From: an uncultured Pseudomonadota bacterium
GTDB taxonomy: Bacteria > Pseudomonadota > Gammaproteobacteria > Ga0077536
Assembly: GCA_902557415.1 (NCBI GenBank)
Contig: CACEAA010000003.1
Location: 1 to 64,000, forward strand
Reading direction: 5' to 3'
Length of the DNA: 64,000 bases
Of the stretch, positions 9,088 to 18,080 are shown one piece after another. Each line of letters starts with the position of its first letter. The first letter of the stretch is position 1. The translations under genes were made by a program, and so were the position numbers. The notes under the pieces were generated by a model. It saw only the letters and a program-made list of their open reading frames with translations, was not told where the DNA came from and made no database searches.

Positions 9088-10263
9088 ATGTTGAGGATTT
9101 CAATCTTCATTCTACTGCTTGTTGCCGCAGTAAGCAGCGCTATCTTCAGCGCAAGCTCAGTTGCGCTAGAGCCTGAAGAGGCAAAAGAGCTAGTGCGTGA
9201 AGCTATACAAGTAGCAAAAGACCTGAGAGAAAGTGAAAGTTACTACGACCAGTACGCTGGCGCGGGGATATTAGTCGATATAGGGGATAAGGACTCGTTG
9301 CAGTTTCTCGTGGATGGACTTGGGGATAACGATTGGGTTTTAATGAGGAGTGCGATAGATACACTGCTTACGGTCCGTCATCCCTATGGTCTCGATGTGC
9401 TTTACCGGTACGCTGAGCAAACAACCGACGCAATATTTATGAAGTTCCTTTCTGAATCGTTGGCGAGCCGCCCTCGCGACGATTTGTCAGAGTTTTTAGT
9501 AAGACTAGTGGAGTCAGACGACGAGTGGGTTAAAAAGCACGCGATGCAATCGCTTGCTTCTAGTGAGTATCCTGGTAAAGAACAACTAATGACCGAGTTA
9601 GGCAACGATCAAAATCAAGATCCGTTAACTCGAGCATACGGTTACTACGGACTTATCGGGACTGAATCTGAAGCTGATGCTGTAAGTGGGCTACTATCAA
9701 TTACTGATAATTGGGGTGCAGATGCGTTAGAAGTGCTTGCAGTCGCCCTAGGTCAGCACAATTCTGACGGTACTCGGTCGAGGTTGAGGGAATTGAGAGC
9801 AGCTAACACTTATAAAGTTCAGATTGCGGCGATGGCAAGCCAAGCCGGGTTCGGTAATGAGGAAGCGACAGAAGCTTTGATCTCAATCATCGCTAAGGGC
9901 AAAGGCCTTGATCCGTCGGTGGCAGCGGCCAGTTTAAGAAGAATGGATGCTGCTACAGTTACAACGATTACTGCAGAACTGTTAGAGTGTTGCGAATTGA
10001 ATTCCGACACGGGCACTCGTCTGTTGGAATCCTGGGAGTATATTGATGCTGATCCTACTGCACTCTATGAATGGGGGTTCACTCATAAGAATCCCGACAT
10101 AAAAATGCAGACGGTGTGGCTTGCGGGAGCTCGAGGAGACGTCGAATATGCTTCCTCGATAGGCAGCTTGCTGAATGACAAAGATTCAGGCATAAGAGCC
10201 ATGGCATCTTGGGCTATCGTGCGGTTATATGGTGAAAAATACGCACCAAGCTTGTCTATATAA
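9088..10263 (+). CDS. Exported HEAT-repeat protein
   Basis: Protein of 391 residues with an N-terminal signal sequence (LRISIFILLLVAAVSSAIFSA) followed by tandem helical HEAT-type repeats. Units such as AGILVDIGDKDSLQFLVDGL, AIDTLLTVRHPYGLDVLYRY and AMASWAIVRLYG show the alternating helix pattern with conserved Ala, Leu and Asp. Such repeats make protein-protein contact surfaces, so a periplasmic scaffold or adaptor is likely. The ATG at 9088 was chosen because AAGGA ends 7 bases upstream; an in-frame extension to 9016 would start inside the upstream terminator. It sits between the DUF1302 and DUF1329 genes, an order suggesting participation in the same envelope system. No catalytic motif seen. 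Confidence 0.75.
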   Translation: MLRISIFILLLVAAVSSAIFSASSVALEPEEAKELVREAIQVAKDLRESESYYDQYAGAGILVDIGDKDSLQFLVDGLGDNDWVLMRSAIDTLLTVRHPYGLDVLYRYAEQTTDAIFMKFLSESLASRPRDDLSEFLVRLVESDDEWVKKHAMQSLASSEYPGKEQLMTELGNDQNQDPLTRAYGYYGLIGTESEADAVSGLLSITDNWGADALEVLAVALGQHNSDGTRSRLRELRAANTYKVQIAAMASQAGFGNEEATEALISIIAKGKGLDPSVAAASLRRMDAATVTTITAELLECCELNSDTGTRLLESWEYIDADPTALYEWGFTHKNPDIKMQTVWLAGARGDVEYASSIGSLLNDKDSGIRAMASWAIVRLYGEKYAPSLSI

Positions 10264-10322
10264 TTCTATAATGAGGTTAGGGGCAATAGCGTTAAATAAC
10301 GCAAAAATTGCGTGGGGTTAAT

Positions 10323-11627
10323 ATGAATAAATGCGGGTTAACAAGACACTTTAATTTTGTTTGGTTACTTATTTACACAGTTTGTATATTGAGTTTTGAA
10401 TCTTCAGCGGACGAGTTCACGTTCGACATCGAAAGCGCATTAGAATTGAGCCCGCCCGTGGGCATGGTCGTGACCGCAAGTAATCTTGAGCAGGTTCGTC
10501 AACTTTTGGACGAAGACCTGGCAGGACTAATAGAAAAGGGGTGGCTCACTCTGACAGTAGGAAAGCCCCAATCCTTTCGGCCCCACGCTAACTACATAAA
10601 AGCGACAGAGCGACATCGGGGGAATACTAAGCTTGGGGATAGGCCTGGTGTACTATTGAATTACGTCGCTGGTAGACCTTTCTCGGGAGAACCCTCATTT
10701 GATGACCCGAAGGCGGGAGAGAAACTGATTTGGAATATGCGGTATTTGTATGGAGGTGATGGAGGGAAAATACCCGAAATGTACTGGCAGTACCGAGACA
10801 TGAAGTCACAGAAAATGGAGCGCGAGTTGGAGTTTAAAGCCGCAATGATGAGGTTCATGTACCGTCATGTGGTGGAGCCGACTCCAGTCATTAAAGACAA
10901 TCGGTACAAGACCTATAGCGCTATTACATTGACTGCGATAGAGCCTGGCGATGTAGCGAAAACAAAGTTACTGATTTTTTATAACAGCGATGATACCGCC
11001 GAAGAGCAAGGCTGGATGTATGTGCCACTTCTCAGGCGGGTGAGACGCGTGGCGACTACGATGCGTACAGACTCATTCTTGGGAAGTGATATAATGATCG
11101 AGGACTTTCTAGGGTACACTGGACGGATTATGGATATGAATTGGTCCTATGGTGGGACAAAAAATATTCTCCTCCCAATGTATAGTCACAATGAAATACC
11201 TCACTCCGACCGGAAAGCGCGTCGACACGATTATAATTTCGTCGATTTTCATGGGCATTCTGGTTGTTTCCCAAATATCACGTGGCAGGTGCGTAAGGTG
11301 TATATTTTGGAGGGTAAGCCGAAGCGCAGTGATCATCCAGTGGGTAACAGGTATTTCTATTTAGATGCTCAAACGATGTCTCCAATTTTTGGAAAGCTGT
11401 ATGATCGCGCTGGAGTGTTATGGAAGTATATAATTGGTGGAGTCGCTCATCCGGATAGTCATCTCCCGTCAAACAAAGGCACAGGTGTACCGCTGATAGA
11501 TACTGCCTCTGTGGTAGATATACAAAGTATGCATTGCACAACTGTTCAGATGGTCACGATGGCTAATTTACCGAAATTAAAGAAACGTGACTTTGAACCA
11601 TCCGCGCTGAACACTATGGCTAGATGA
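10323..11627 (+). CDS. DUF1329-family periplasmic/outer-membrane protein
   Basis: Protein of 434 residues with a signal peptide (hydrophobic residues about 10-27, then ESSADEF). DUF1329 proteins have a LolA/LolB-like fold predicted to cradle a lipid or hydrophobic ligand. The family signature is visible in the middle: GWMYVPLLRRVRRVATT, then GSDIMIEDFLGYTGRI, and a second half ending near PKRSDHPVGNRYFYLD. Start ATG 10323 is preceded by GGGG at 10314-10317; an in-frame TTG at 10308 is less likely. DUF1329 genes typically accompany DUF1302 barrels and RND permeases, as here, so it may ferry a ligand between inner and outer membranes. That role is inferred. Confidence 0.82.
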   Translation: MNKCGLTRHFNFVWLLIYTVCILSFESSADEFTFDIESALELSPPVGMVVTASNLEQVRQLLDEDLAGLIEKGWLTLTVGKPQSFRPHANYIKATERHRGNTKLGDRPGVLLNYVAGRPFSGEPSFDDPKAGEKLIWNMRYLYGGDGGKIPEMYWQYRDMKSQKMERELEFKAAMMRFMYRHVVEPTPVIKDNRYKTYSAITLTAIEPGDVAKTKLLIFYNSDDTAEEQGWMYVPLLRRVRRVATTMRTDSFLGSDIMIEDFLGYTGRIMDMNWSYGGTKNILLPMYSHNEIPHSDRKARRHDYNFVDFHGHSGCFPNITWQVRKVYILEGKPKRSDHPVGNRYFYLDAQTMSPIFGKLYDRAGVLWKYIIGGVAHPDSHLPSNKGTGVPLIDTASVVDIQSMHCTTVQMVTMANLPKLKKRDFEPSALNTMAR

Positions 11628-11718
11628 ATCGCTATATAGTATTGTTATGTTTCATGAGTAATTTTTGGAAATTACCGGATGTTATTCGGTTAAAAATAAT
11701 AGAGAAGGGGAGAGTTAG

Positions 11719-12624
11719 ATGGCCAGTAGCCAATCGGATGCTATAAAGGTTCTGTATAAAGGTTGGATTGATGCTATGTCTGCTAATCCTGACATGGGTT
11801 TGGACGAGATGCGCGATATCTTTGAGCATTGGGGTGATATCACAGACGAACCGGGAGAGGTTGATTACGCTGAAGTCGACGCAGGTGGCGTGCAGGCGAT
11901 GTGGGCTGTTCCAAAAGGATGTGCTGAGGATAGGGTCGTAGTATGCACACATGGAGGAGGGTATGTTACCGGCTCTATGTATACTCATCGTAAGGTTTTC
12001 GGACATCTAGCAAAACAAATAGGCTGCAAGGCTCTAATACTCCATTATAGGAGAGCGCCTGAGGCTCCTCATCCTGCACAAGTCGACGACGCAGTCGCGG
12101 CGTATGAGTGGCTGTTAAGTCAAGGGTATACAAACGACCATATATGTACTAGTGGCGATTCAGCTGGAGGCGCGTTATGTACTTCAATGCTGTTAGCCAT
12201 ACGTGACCAAGGTTTACCCATGCCAGTTGCGGCTATGCCGATGTCGCCGTGGTACGATCCAGAAGGTACCGGAGAGTCTTTGGTGACCAATGCTGATAAA
12301 GATGCGATAGTTAACAAGGACGTCCTTATGGGTATGGCCGGCATGTTTTTAGGAGACGGTTCCCCTAAGGATCCATTGGCTAATCTATTATGTGCCGATT
12401 TGAAAGGTTTGCCTCCGATCTATATACAAACCGGTGGCGATGAAGGTCTATTAGATGATTCTGTCCGCTTTGAAGAAAAGGCAAAGGCGGCCGGGGTAGA
12501 CGTTACCTTGGATATTTTTCCTGAGATGCAGCATGTGTTTCATTTTATGGCTGGAAGAGCGCCCGAAGCAGATGATGGTATTGCGAAATATGCAGCTTGG
12601 GTAAAACCGAAATTGGGCTTATAA
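11719..12624 (+). CDS. Alpha/beta hydrolase, hormone-sensitive-lipase (family IV) esterase
   Basis: Cytoplasmic carboxylesterase of 301 residues; no signal peptide. The oxyanion-hole motif HGGG is at residues 78-81 and the nucleophile elbow GDSAG at 146-150 (Ser148). Probable acid and base of the triad are Asp241 in GGDEGLLDD and His272 in MQHVFH. The enzyme would hydrolyse short- to medium-chain esters or lactones. It follows the DUF1329 gene by about 90 bases with its own AGAAGGGGAGAG ribosome site and ends at an intrinsic terminator, so it can be transcribed with the envelope module. The ester substrate might arise from a Baeyer-Villiger-like oxidation, but this is speculation. Confidence 0.93.
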   Translation: MASSQSDAIKVLYKGWIDAMSANPDMGLDEMRDIFEHWGDITDEPGEVDYAEVDAGGVQAMWAVPKGCAEDRVVVCTHGGGYVTGSMYTHRKVFGHLAKQIGCKALILHYRRAPEAPHPAQVDDAVAAYEWLLSQGYTNDHICTSGDSAGGALCTSMLLAIRDQGLPMPVAAMPMSPWYDPEGTGESLVTNADKDAIVNKDVLMGMAGMFLGDGSPKDPLANLLCADLKGLPPIYIQTGGDEGLLDDSVRFEEKAKAAGVDVTLDIFPEMQHVFHFMAGRAPEADDGIAKYAAWVKPKLGL

Positions 12625-12640
12625 GCCGTCTTAATTAACG

Positions 12641-12670
12641 AAGGTGAGCTATATCGCTCACCTTTTTTTT
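12641..12670 (+). terminator. Intrinsic terminator after esterase
   Basis: AAGGTGAGC (12641-12649) pairs with GCTCACCTT (12656-12664) around a 6-base loop, with a T-run through 12670. Confidence 0.95.
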
Positions 12671-12697
12671 GATTGAAAGATGTATTAGGTACTAATA

Positions 12698-13489
12698 ATG
12701 GATGACAGATTGGATATAAGCTCCTATACCAAGGAACTATTTGATTTAACTGGCAAGCGGGCCTTTGTTACCGGTGCTTCTTCGGGCTTAGGCCGTCGGT
12801 TTGCTTGGGTCTTAGCTCGGGCGGGCGCACACGTATTTATTGCGGCTAGAAATGAGGAAAAACTTCTTAGTCTCAGTAAAGAGATAGAGGAGTTTGGAGG
12901 TAAGGCGACTCTGGTCGCTCTAGATGTTCGGGATCGGGCGGAAATTAGAAAGACAATTGACCAAGTGGAGATGGATGGACCTATCGATATTTTAGTGAAT
13001 AATGCTGGAGTGGCAATTGTAAAAGCACCTGAGCGTTATAAGGACGAAGACTGGGACGCTGTCTACGAGACAAATCTCAGAGGTCCTTGGGTATTAGCTC
13101 AATCTGTCATACAGCATCGAGTTAACGACGGGAGAGCCTGTAGCATCATTAACATTGCATCGGTATTAGGTCTAAGGCCCTTGGGCCATATACCGCCGTA
13201 CGCTGCTGCTAAAGCCGGAATGATTAATCTTGGCCGAGATCTTTGTGTGGACTTTGCTTCAAAAGGAATAAGAATCAATGCAATCGCTCCAGGCTATTTT
13301 GAAACCGAAATGAATAGAGAGTGGTTAAAGACATCTGCCGGCGAAAAGTTACTTCAAGGGATTCCGACCGGAAGGTTTGGGCAACCAAGTGACCTGGATG
13401 GAGCAATACTGTTTCTTGCGTCAGACGCATCTAGTTTTATGAATGGCAACTTAATGACTATAGACGGTGGACATAGTGCCGGTCTTTAA
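12698..13489 (+). CDS. Short-chain dehydrogenase/reductase
   Basis: NAD(P)-dependent oxidoreductase of 263 residues, classical SDR. The cofactor motif TGASSGLG is at 25-32 and NNAG at 101-104. The catalytic set is Ser155 (NIAS), Tyr168 and Lys172 (YAAAK). Arg residues following the first strand (AARNEEK) lean toward NADP(H), but this is not decisive. A glycine-poor C-terminus ends MTIDGGHSAGL, as in FabG-like and sterol/alcohol dehydrogenases. It starts just after a terminator and its stop codon overlaps the convergent MaoC gene by four bases. Probably oxidises a hydroxyl on a catabolic intermediate. Confidence 0.92.
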   Translation: MDDRLDISSYTKELFDLTGKRAFVTGASSGLGRRFAWVLARAGAHVFIAARNEEKLLSLSKEIEEFGGKATLVALDVRDRAEIRKTIDQVEMDGPIDILVNNAGVAIVKAPERYKDEDWDAVYETNLRGPWVLAQSVIQHRVNDGRACSIINIASVLGLRPLGHIPPYAAAKAGMINLGRDLCVDFASKGIRINAIAPGYFETEMNREWLKTSAGEKLLQGIPTGRFGQPSDLDGAILFLASDASSFMNGNLMTIDGGHSAGL

Positions 13490-14505
13490 TTTGACCAGAT
13501 AATGAGTCGCCAATCGAGCACCTCTGTTTCTTCGTACTCGTTGTCTTGGTTGAGTCGCTTGGCAAAAGTTTCAACCCTGAGCTCGTTTAACGTGCCGCCC
13601 GACGGTGCTGGAGTAATGCGCACCACTTCTAACTCTGAGCGGATTATATCTTCTTCTAGCACTGGGCCTAGATGATCACAGCCTTGCCATCCTATCATTG
13701 TTATCGCGTCAGGCATCGCGCGCATTATTTGCGCATGAGCCAAAGATATTGTTTGCCCTCCATAGACAAGACGTTTCTTTAGATAGCTCTTTGACGCATC
13801 GGTATGTGCAAAAGCTATATTACCAGTGAGCCGAACTAGCTCTGGCGCGGCGGTTATAGTGTCCTGTCCCGCTATTATTATTCGATCTCCTTCATCTAGT
13901 TGTGGCGGGGATGAATCAAATGAGCTGCTTATCAAAGGTTCGATATTCCACGCTGATGGCACAGACTCTAAGATAGCCTCTTCAGTTAAACTCTTAGGGA
14001 TCTCGCTAAAATCGTCAATGTGACCAGTTTCAGCGGATGGATCTCGGCATGGGATCATAGGACATCGCCAATAGCGCATCACACACTCATTGTTTTGATT
14101 TAGAGTCTCTATTTCTAATGCGACCATTCCTGTCGCATTTCTTCCGGGCTTATTTTTGTTTTGGTTTAGACCTACTACCTTAGTAGTTGTCGTTAGCGTG
14201 TCGTTTATAAAAACGGGTGATTTCATTATCAAACCACGATAAAACAGATTTCCCTTAACATTTTGTGACGCATAGGTAGTCTGCCCATTAACGATATTAA
14301 TGACTAGCATTGGATGGACCAGCCCGTTACCGCTACCGGTAACCTTTTTAGTAAGTTCGTGATCTAGCGATAGGCGCATACGATCGCCGATGATTGACTG
14401 GTAGATTGAGCAGAAGCCTTCAGTTACGGTTACTGCAGGCGCTCCAAATATTTGTCCGTTATAAAAATCTTCGAAGAAAGGTCCATCAATTGTGTGTAGT
14501 GCCAT
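13486..14505 (-). CDS. MaoC-like dehydratase, mesaconyl-CoA hydratase-like double hot-dog
   Basis: Predicted acyl-CoA hydratase of 339 residues with two hot-dog halves. Residues about 45-125 (GDRMRLSLDHEL, HPMLVINIVNGQT, NLFYRGLIMKSPVFINDTL) and the C-terminal half (AAPELVRLTGNIAFAHTD, RLVYGGQTISLAHAQ, WQGCDHLGPV, VLDWRL) are the pattern I associate with beta-methylmalyl-CoA dehydratase/mesaconyl-CoA hydratase and related MaoC enzymes. The exact substrate is not fixed by this resemblance. Its neighbours on the same strand are a secreted cyclase and an itaconate-CoA-transferase-like protein, which fits a C5 or branched dicarboxylyl-CoA step. No clear Shine-Dalgarno precedes the ATG. It overlaps the convergent SDR stop by four bases. 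Confidence 0.8.
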   Translation of the reverse strand: MALHTIDGPFFEDFYNGQIFGAPAVTVTEGFCSIYQSIIGDRMRLSLDHELTKKVTGSGNGLVHPMLVINIVNGQTTYASQNVKGNLFYRGLIMKSPVFINDTLTTTTKVVGLNQNKNKPGRNATGMVALEIETLNQNNECVMRYWRCPMIPCRDPSAETGHIDDFSEIPKSLTEEAILESVPSAWNIEPLISSSFDSSPPQLDEGDRIIIAGQDTITAAPELVRLTGNIAFAHTDASKSYLKKRLVYGGQTISLAHAQIMRAMPDAITMIGWQGCDHLGPVLEEDIIRSELEVVRITPAPSGGTLNELRVETFAKRLNQDNEYEETEVLDWRLIIWSN

Positions 14506-14642
14506 AATTTAAAATGTCCGTGTAAACGGCGTCAGTAATCACAACTGATGTCGACAGGTTATAGAGTCATAGACCGGCCTGACGATTCACAGTGTGATGT
14601 AATAAGCGCCGTGCTAATAGCTGACGATATTAATTCTTATTC

Positions 14643-15578
14643 CTATCGTATCGCTATGGGGTTAATAATCATTTGGACGGCTCCAGAAACTCTGGCCGGC
14701 CCAAGTACAAACATAAACTCATAAGCTTTATCTGCGGCTAGCTCACGCGTGTCCATATTTTCAAGAATGTAGATACCATTATAATTCAACAGTATTTGAT
14801 GGACTGGAAACAGTATATTAGGGTCTTCTCCGGGAATAAGTTCAAGTGCAGAATTGTCAGAGCCTACTGCCATCACTTCCTTTTCTACTAAGTAATTAGC
14901 ACCATCTGCTGTTAGCCCGGGCTGCTCTTTTATGAACTTCTCGGGATCAGATTCTAAGTAAGTGAGCCACCCAGAGTGGAATAAGACAACGTCACCTTTT
15001 TCAATAGTTACGCCTAGTTTTTTTTCACACTCAATGATATCTTTTTTGTGGTACGGAGTTTTGGCGGGCAATAATATTTTGCCTTTACATGCAGCCATAT
15101 CTAGGAGCACGCCGCGCGTCACGACAGGCGGATAGTCTTCTACTCCCATTTTGGTTAGCCCATCGACTTTAGCAAAATCTCTTGCTTTAAATCCGTTATA
15201 AAAAATTCCATCAGTGGCGGCGTGACCAAGTCCATCAATTTGCGAACCAACACCCATCCAGCCGGACATATGATCATCAAAGTAATTGAATTTATTGCCA
15301 CCGATAGGGTGGTGATGGCTGTATTGGTTCGGATATAAAACATGCACCTCAAAGGTGCGCGTGCCATAGGCCGGTGTTTCGCTGTTGGTCTCTATACCTA
15401 ATCGATAGGTTTTCCCTGTCTTTACCAGCTTGCTTGCCTTGAGCGTTAATTCGGGCCCAAGCATATTAAATGAACCTAGAGTATCTTTTGCTCCCCATTT
15501 TGAGGGCCACCACTTGTCCTCGGCATTAGCGAGTCCGATAGTTCCAAATATAATAATTAAACTTATGAGATACTTCAT
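14643..15578 (-). CDS. Exported cyclase-family (kynurenine formamidase-like) hydrolase
   Basis: Metal-dependent hydrolase of 311 residues of the cyclase family, which includes bacterial kynurenine formamidase and polyketide/isatin hydrolases. It has a clean signal peptide (MKYLISLIIIFGTIGLANA before EDK), which is unusual for a catabolic enzyme and places it in the periplasm. The metal-site region is VGSQIDGLGHAA; histidines in SHHHPIGG and the glutamate-containing C-terminal strands are further candidates. A strong AAGGAG lies 6 bases before the ATG. It follows the CoA-transferase by about 80 bases. It may open a ring lactone or hydrolyse an amide/ester outside the cytoplasm; substrate unknown. 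Confidence 0.85.
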   Translation of the reverse strand: MKYLISLIIIFGTIGLANAEDKWWPSKWGAKDTLGSFNMLGPELTLKASKLVKTGKTYRLGIETNSETPAYGTRTFEVHVLYPNQYSHHHPIGGNKFNYFDDHMSGWMGVGSQIDGLGHAATDGIFYNGFKARDFAKVDGLTKMGVEDYPPVVTRGVLLDMAACKGKILLPAKTPYHKKDIIECEKKLGVTIEKGDVVLFHSGWLTYLESDPEKFIKEQPGLTADGANYLVEKEVMAVGSDNSALELIPGEDPNILFPVHQILLNYNGIYILENMDTRELAADKAYEFMFVLGPARVSGAVQMIINPIAIR

Positions 15579-15657
15579 CTCGGTCTCCTTATAAAAAGCA
15601 GAACTCTATTTAATTAGAAATTACGTTCTTCAGCAAGAGTATTTTACTCGACGGGGT

Positions 15658-16767
15658 TTATAGGAATTCTTTACGAACGCTATTTGACTGTGCTCCAAGA
15701 CTCGGCACTTCGAGGTTTAGATTACTGTCTCCAACCCTCCGTATGAGACTGAAATCGTTGCCAGAGCTTGAGACGTTTTTTCGTCTTAGGGCACTGTGTT
15801 GCGAAAGATCTTTTAAAGTATTAATACTACCACAAGCAACTCCGGCGTTAAGTAGTGAACTCATAAGCTGCTCGCGGTTAGAGAGTTTAAAAATAGCTTC
15901 AATCTCGAGTTTTAGGGCAGCTCGATTCTCAACACGTTTCATATTTGAATCGTAGAGAGGATCCGAAATCAGAGCGGGTTTATCCAATACTTGTTCACAT
16001 AACCGAATCCACTCTGCATGATTTTGTACTACTATAAAAATTTGCCCGTCGTTCGTGTCATAAGACCCATAGGGGCATATTTGTCCGTGGTCCATACCGG
16101 TGCCCTGTAATAACTTGTTGGCATACTCATAGTAAGCTAATGGTACTGACAACCATTCGGAGAGTACTTCAAAAAGTGATAGTTCGATATGAGAACCACC
16201 TACTGATCGGGTGCCTCGTTTGATTAGCTTTTTGAGAATTTCTCCATAAGCAGTGAGACCGGTCGCGATGTCAACAATTGAGGCGCCAACTTTCGACGGC
16301 TCTCCTGGAGGGCCTGTTACAGAGCACAGTCCTGTTTCGGCTTGAATCAAAGCATCATATGCTTTCATATTAGAGTAGCTTCCCTTACTGCCGTATCCAG
16401 TAATAGAACACATTACTATGTTGGGGTTTAATTTCTGCACTGTTTCGTAACCAAAGCCTAGTCGCTCCACTGCACCGGGCCGTAAGTTTTGTATAAAAAC
16501 ATCTGCTTTATTTATCAAATTTTTCAGTAACTTAACATCTTCTTTGTTTTTTAAGTCAACAGTAACTGATTCTTTCCCCGAGTTTAGCCAGACAAAATAA
16601 GCGCTATCACCACCGAGAATATCGTCATATTTTCTCGCGAAATCGCCTTCTGGACGCTCTAATTTAATAACTCGAGCGCCAGATTCGCGTAATAATCGAG
16701 AGCAGTAAGGAGCTGCGACTGCTTGCTCAAGGCTAATAACTAGAAGGCCATCAAGGTCGTTAGTCAT
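15658..16767 (-). CDS. Class III (CaiB/BaiF) CoA-transferase, itaconate CoA-transferase-like
   Basis: Moves CoA from a donor thioester to a carboxylic acid through an enzyme-aspartyl intermediate. From the ATG at 16767 the protein has 369 residues; an in-frame TTG at 16782 is an alternative and neither has a good ribosome site, so translation may depend on the upstream acyl-CoA dehydrogenase gene. The start GLLVISLEQAVAAPYCSRLL, the run ERPEGDFAR and the catalytic segment KAYDALIQAETGLCSVTG (Asp138) are very like those I recall for itaconate CoA-transferase and mesaconyl-CoA transferases. This makes an itaconate, mesaconate or citramalate-type acceptor plausible, not proven. Confidence 0.88.
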   Translation of the reverse strand: MTNDLDGLLVISLEQAVAAPYCSRLLRESGARVIKLERPEGDFARKYDDILGGDSAYFVWLNSGKESVTVDLKNKEDVKLLKNLINKADVFIQNLRPGAVERLGFGYETVQKLNPNIVMCSITGYGSKGSYSNMKAYDALIQAETGLCSVTGPPGEPSKVGASIVDIATGLTAYGEILKKLIKRGTRSVGGSHIELSLFEVLSEWLSVPLAYYEYANKLLQGTGMDHGQICPYGSYDTNDGQIFIVVQNHAEWIRLCEQVLDKPALISDPLYDSNMKRVENRAALKLEIEAIFKLSNREQLMSSLLNAGVACGSINTLKDLSQHSALRRKNVSSSGNDFSLIRRVGDSNLNLEVPSLGAQSNSVRKEFL

Positions 16768-16791
16768 CGTAATAGTTTGCAACCCACAAAT

Positions 16792-17958
16792 TTAGTAAGA
16801 CCTAGGCAATCCCAGCTCTCTTTCCGCAAGGTATGATAGTATCAAGTTAGTCGATATAGGTGCTATCTGGTAAAGTCTCGCTTCTCGAAACTTCCTTTCA
16901 ACATCATACTCCTCGGCAACTGCAAAGCCTCCAAAGGTCTGCATACAAGTGTCGGCTGCAGCCCATGAGGCCTCAGAAGTGAGAAGTTTTGCCATATTCG
17001 CATAAGTACCCGAGGTATCTCCTGATTCATATAGGCGACATGCTTTATCTAAAACAGCCTCTGCAGCTTCCGTTTGAGCGAATGCTCGAGCAATCGGAAA
17101 TTGAATGCCTTGATTTCTGCCAATAGGACGCCCAAAAACTTCTCGCTCACTAGCATAATCAGACGCCTTTTTGATAAACCAGCGCGCGTCACCGACACAT
17201 TCTGCTGCTATGAGGATCCGCTCTGCATTCATGCCTGATAGTATATATTTAAACCCTTTACCTTCCTCTCCTATCAAGCTATCAGCTGGTATCGGCACAT
17301 TGTCGAAAAAAACTTCCGTCGTGGCGTGGTTCAGCATTGTTCTAATTGGGTTTATAGTCATTCCATTTTTAAGAGCATCCCTCATATCAATTAAAAAAAC
17401 CGAGAGGCCGTCAGATTTCTTTTTTACTTCTTCTTTAGGGGTAGTCCGGGCAAGTAGGACCATTAAGTCTGAGTGCTCGGCACGCGATGTCCAAATCTTC
17501 TGTCCATTAACAATATATTTATCACCGTCTTTAACAGCCATAGTAGTAATACTAGTCGTGTCCGTACCCGCGGTTGGTTCAGTGACTCCAAATGCCTGCA
17601 ATCTTAAATCTCCCGAAGCAATTTGAGGCAAGTACTTCTTTTTTTGTTCTTCACTACCGTGTCGAAGAACCGTACCCATCGTGTACATCTGAGCGTGACA
17701 TGCGGCTGCATTTCCGCCAAACTCGTGAATTGCCTTCAGAGTTTCAGAGCCGACGGTAATAGGCAGGCCACTGCCGCCATATTCTTCGGGGATTAATGAC
17801 GCTAATAAACCAAGCTCAGTGAGTCGTGCTACAAACTCAGTTGGGTATTGCCGTTCACGATCTTTTTTGCGCCAGTATTCTCCGGTAAATTCTTCACAGA
17901 CCTTGAACACTGTATCTCGTATTTGGGATATTGTTTCTTGCAGTTCTTCTTGACTCAT
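16792..17958 (-). CDS. Acyl-CoA dehydrogenase with relocated catalytic base
   Basis: FAD-dependent acyl-CoA dehydrogenase of 388 residues (an in-frame GTG at 17973 would add five). FAD-binding stretches are FGVTEPTAGTDTTSI and KIWTSRAEHSDL; the C-terminal domain holds QTFGGFAVAEEYDVER. The usual C-terminal catalytic motif YEGT is replaced by IAPIST, so Glu is absent there. Instead Glu occurs in helix G, in SGMNAERILIA, the position used by isovaleryl-CoA dehydrogenase. The enzyme should still be active and may favour branched acyl-CoA. It leads a minus-strand unit with the CoA-transferase nine bases downstream and the cyclase. An intrinsic terminator lies upstream. Confidence 0.92.
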   Translation of the reverse strand: MSQEELQETISQIRDTVFKVCEEFTGEYWRKKDRERQYPTEFVARLTELGLLASLIPEEYGGSGLPITVGSETLKAIHEFGGNAAACHAQMYTMGTVLRHGSEEQKKKYLPQIASGDLRLQAFGVTEPTAGTDTTSITTMAVKDGDKYIVNGQKIWTSRAEHSDLMVLLARTTPKEEVKKKSDGLSVFLIDMRDALKNGMTINPIRTMLNHATTEVFFDNVPIPADSLIGEEGKGFKYILSGMNAERILIAAECVGDARWFIKKASDYASEREVFGRPIGRNQGIQFPIARAFAQTEAAEAVLDKACRLYESGDTSGTYANMAKLLTSEASWAAADTCMQTFGGFAVAEEYDVERKFREARLYQIAPISTNLILSYLAERELGLPRSY

Positions 17959-18020
17959 ATTTAGGTAACTCACCGTTTAGTTTGTTTGTTAAAATAACCT
18001 ACAGTTAGGCACGCTTCCAT

Positions 18021-18051
18021 AAAAAAAGGGTTGCCGTTATCGCGGCAACCC
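18021..18051 (-). terminator. Intrinsic terminator of the hydrolase unit
   Basis: On the minus strand GGGTTGCCG pairs with CGGCAACCC around a 6-base loop and is followed by seven T residues. It lies between the alpha/beta hydrolase gene and the acyl-CoA dehydrogenase gene, so these are separate transcription units. Confidence 0.95.
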
Positions 18052-18080
18052 TCCCCAGTTTCCTTAGGTATTGTACAGAG

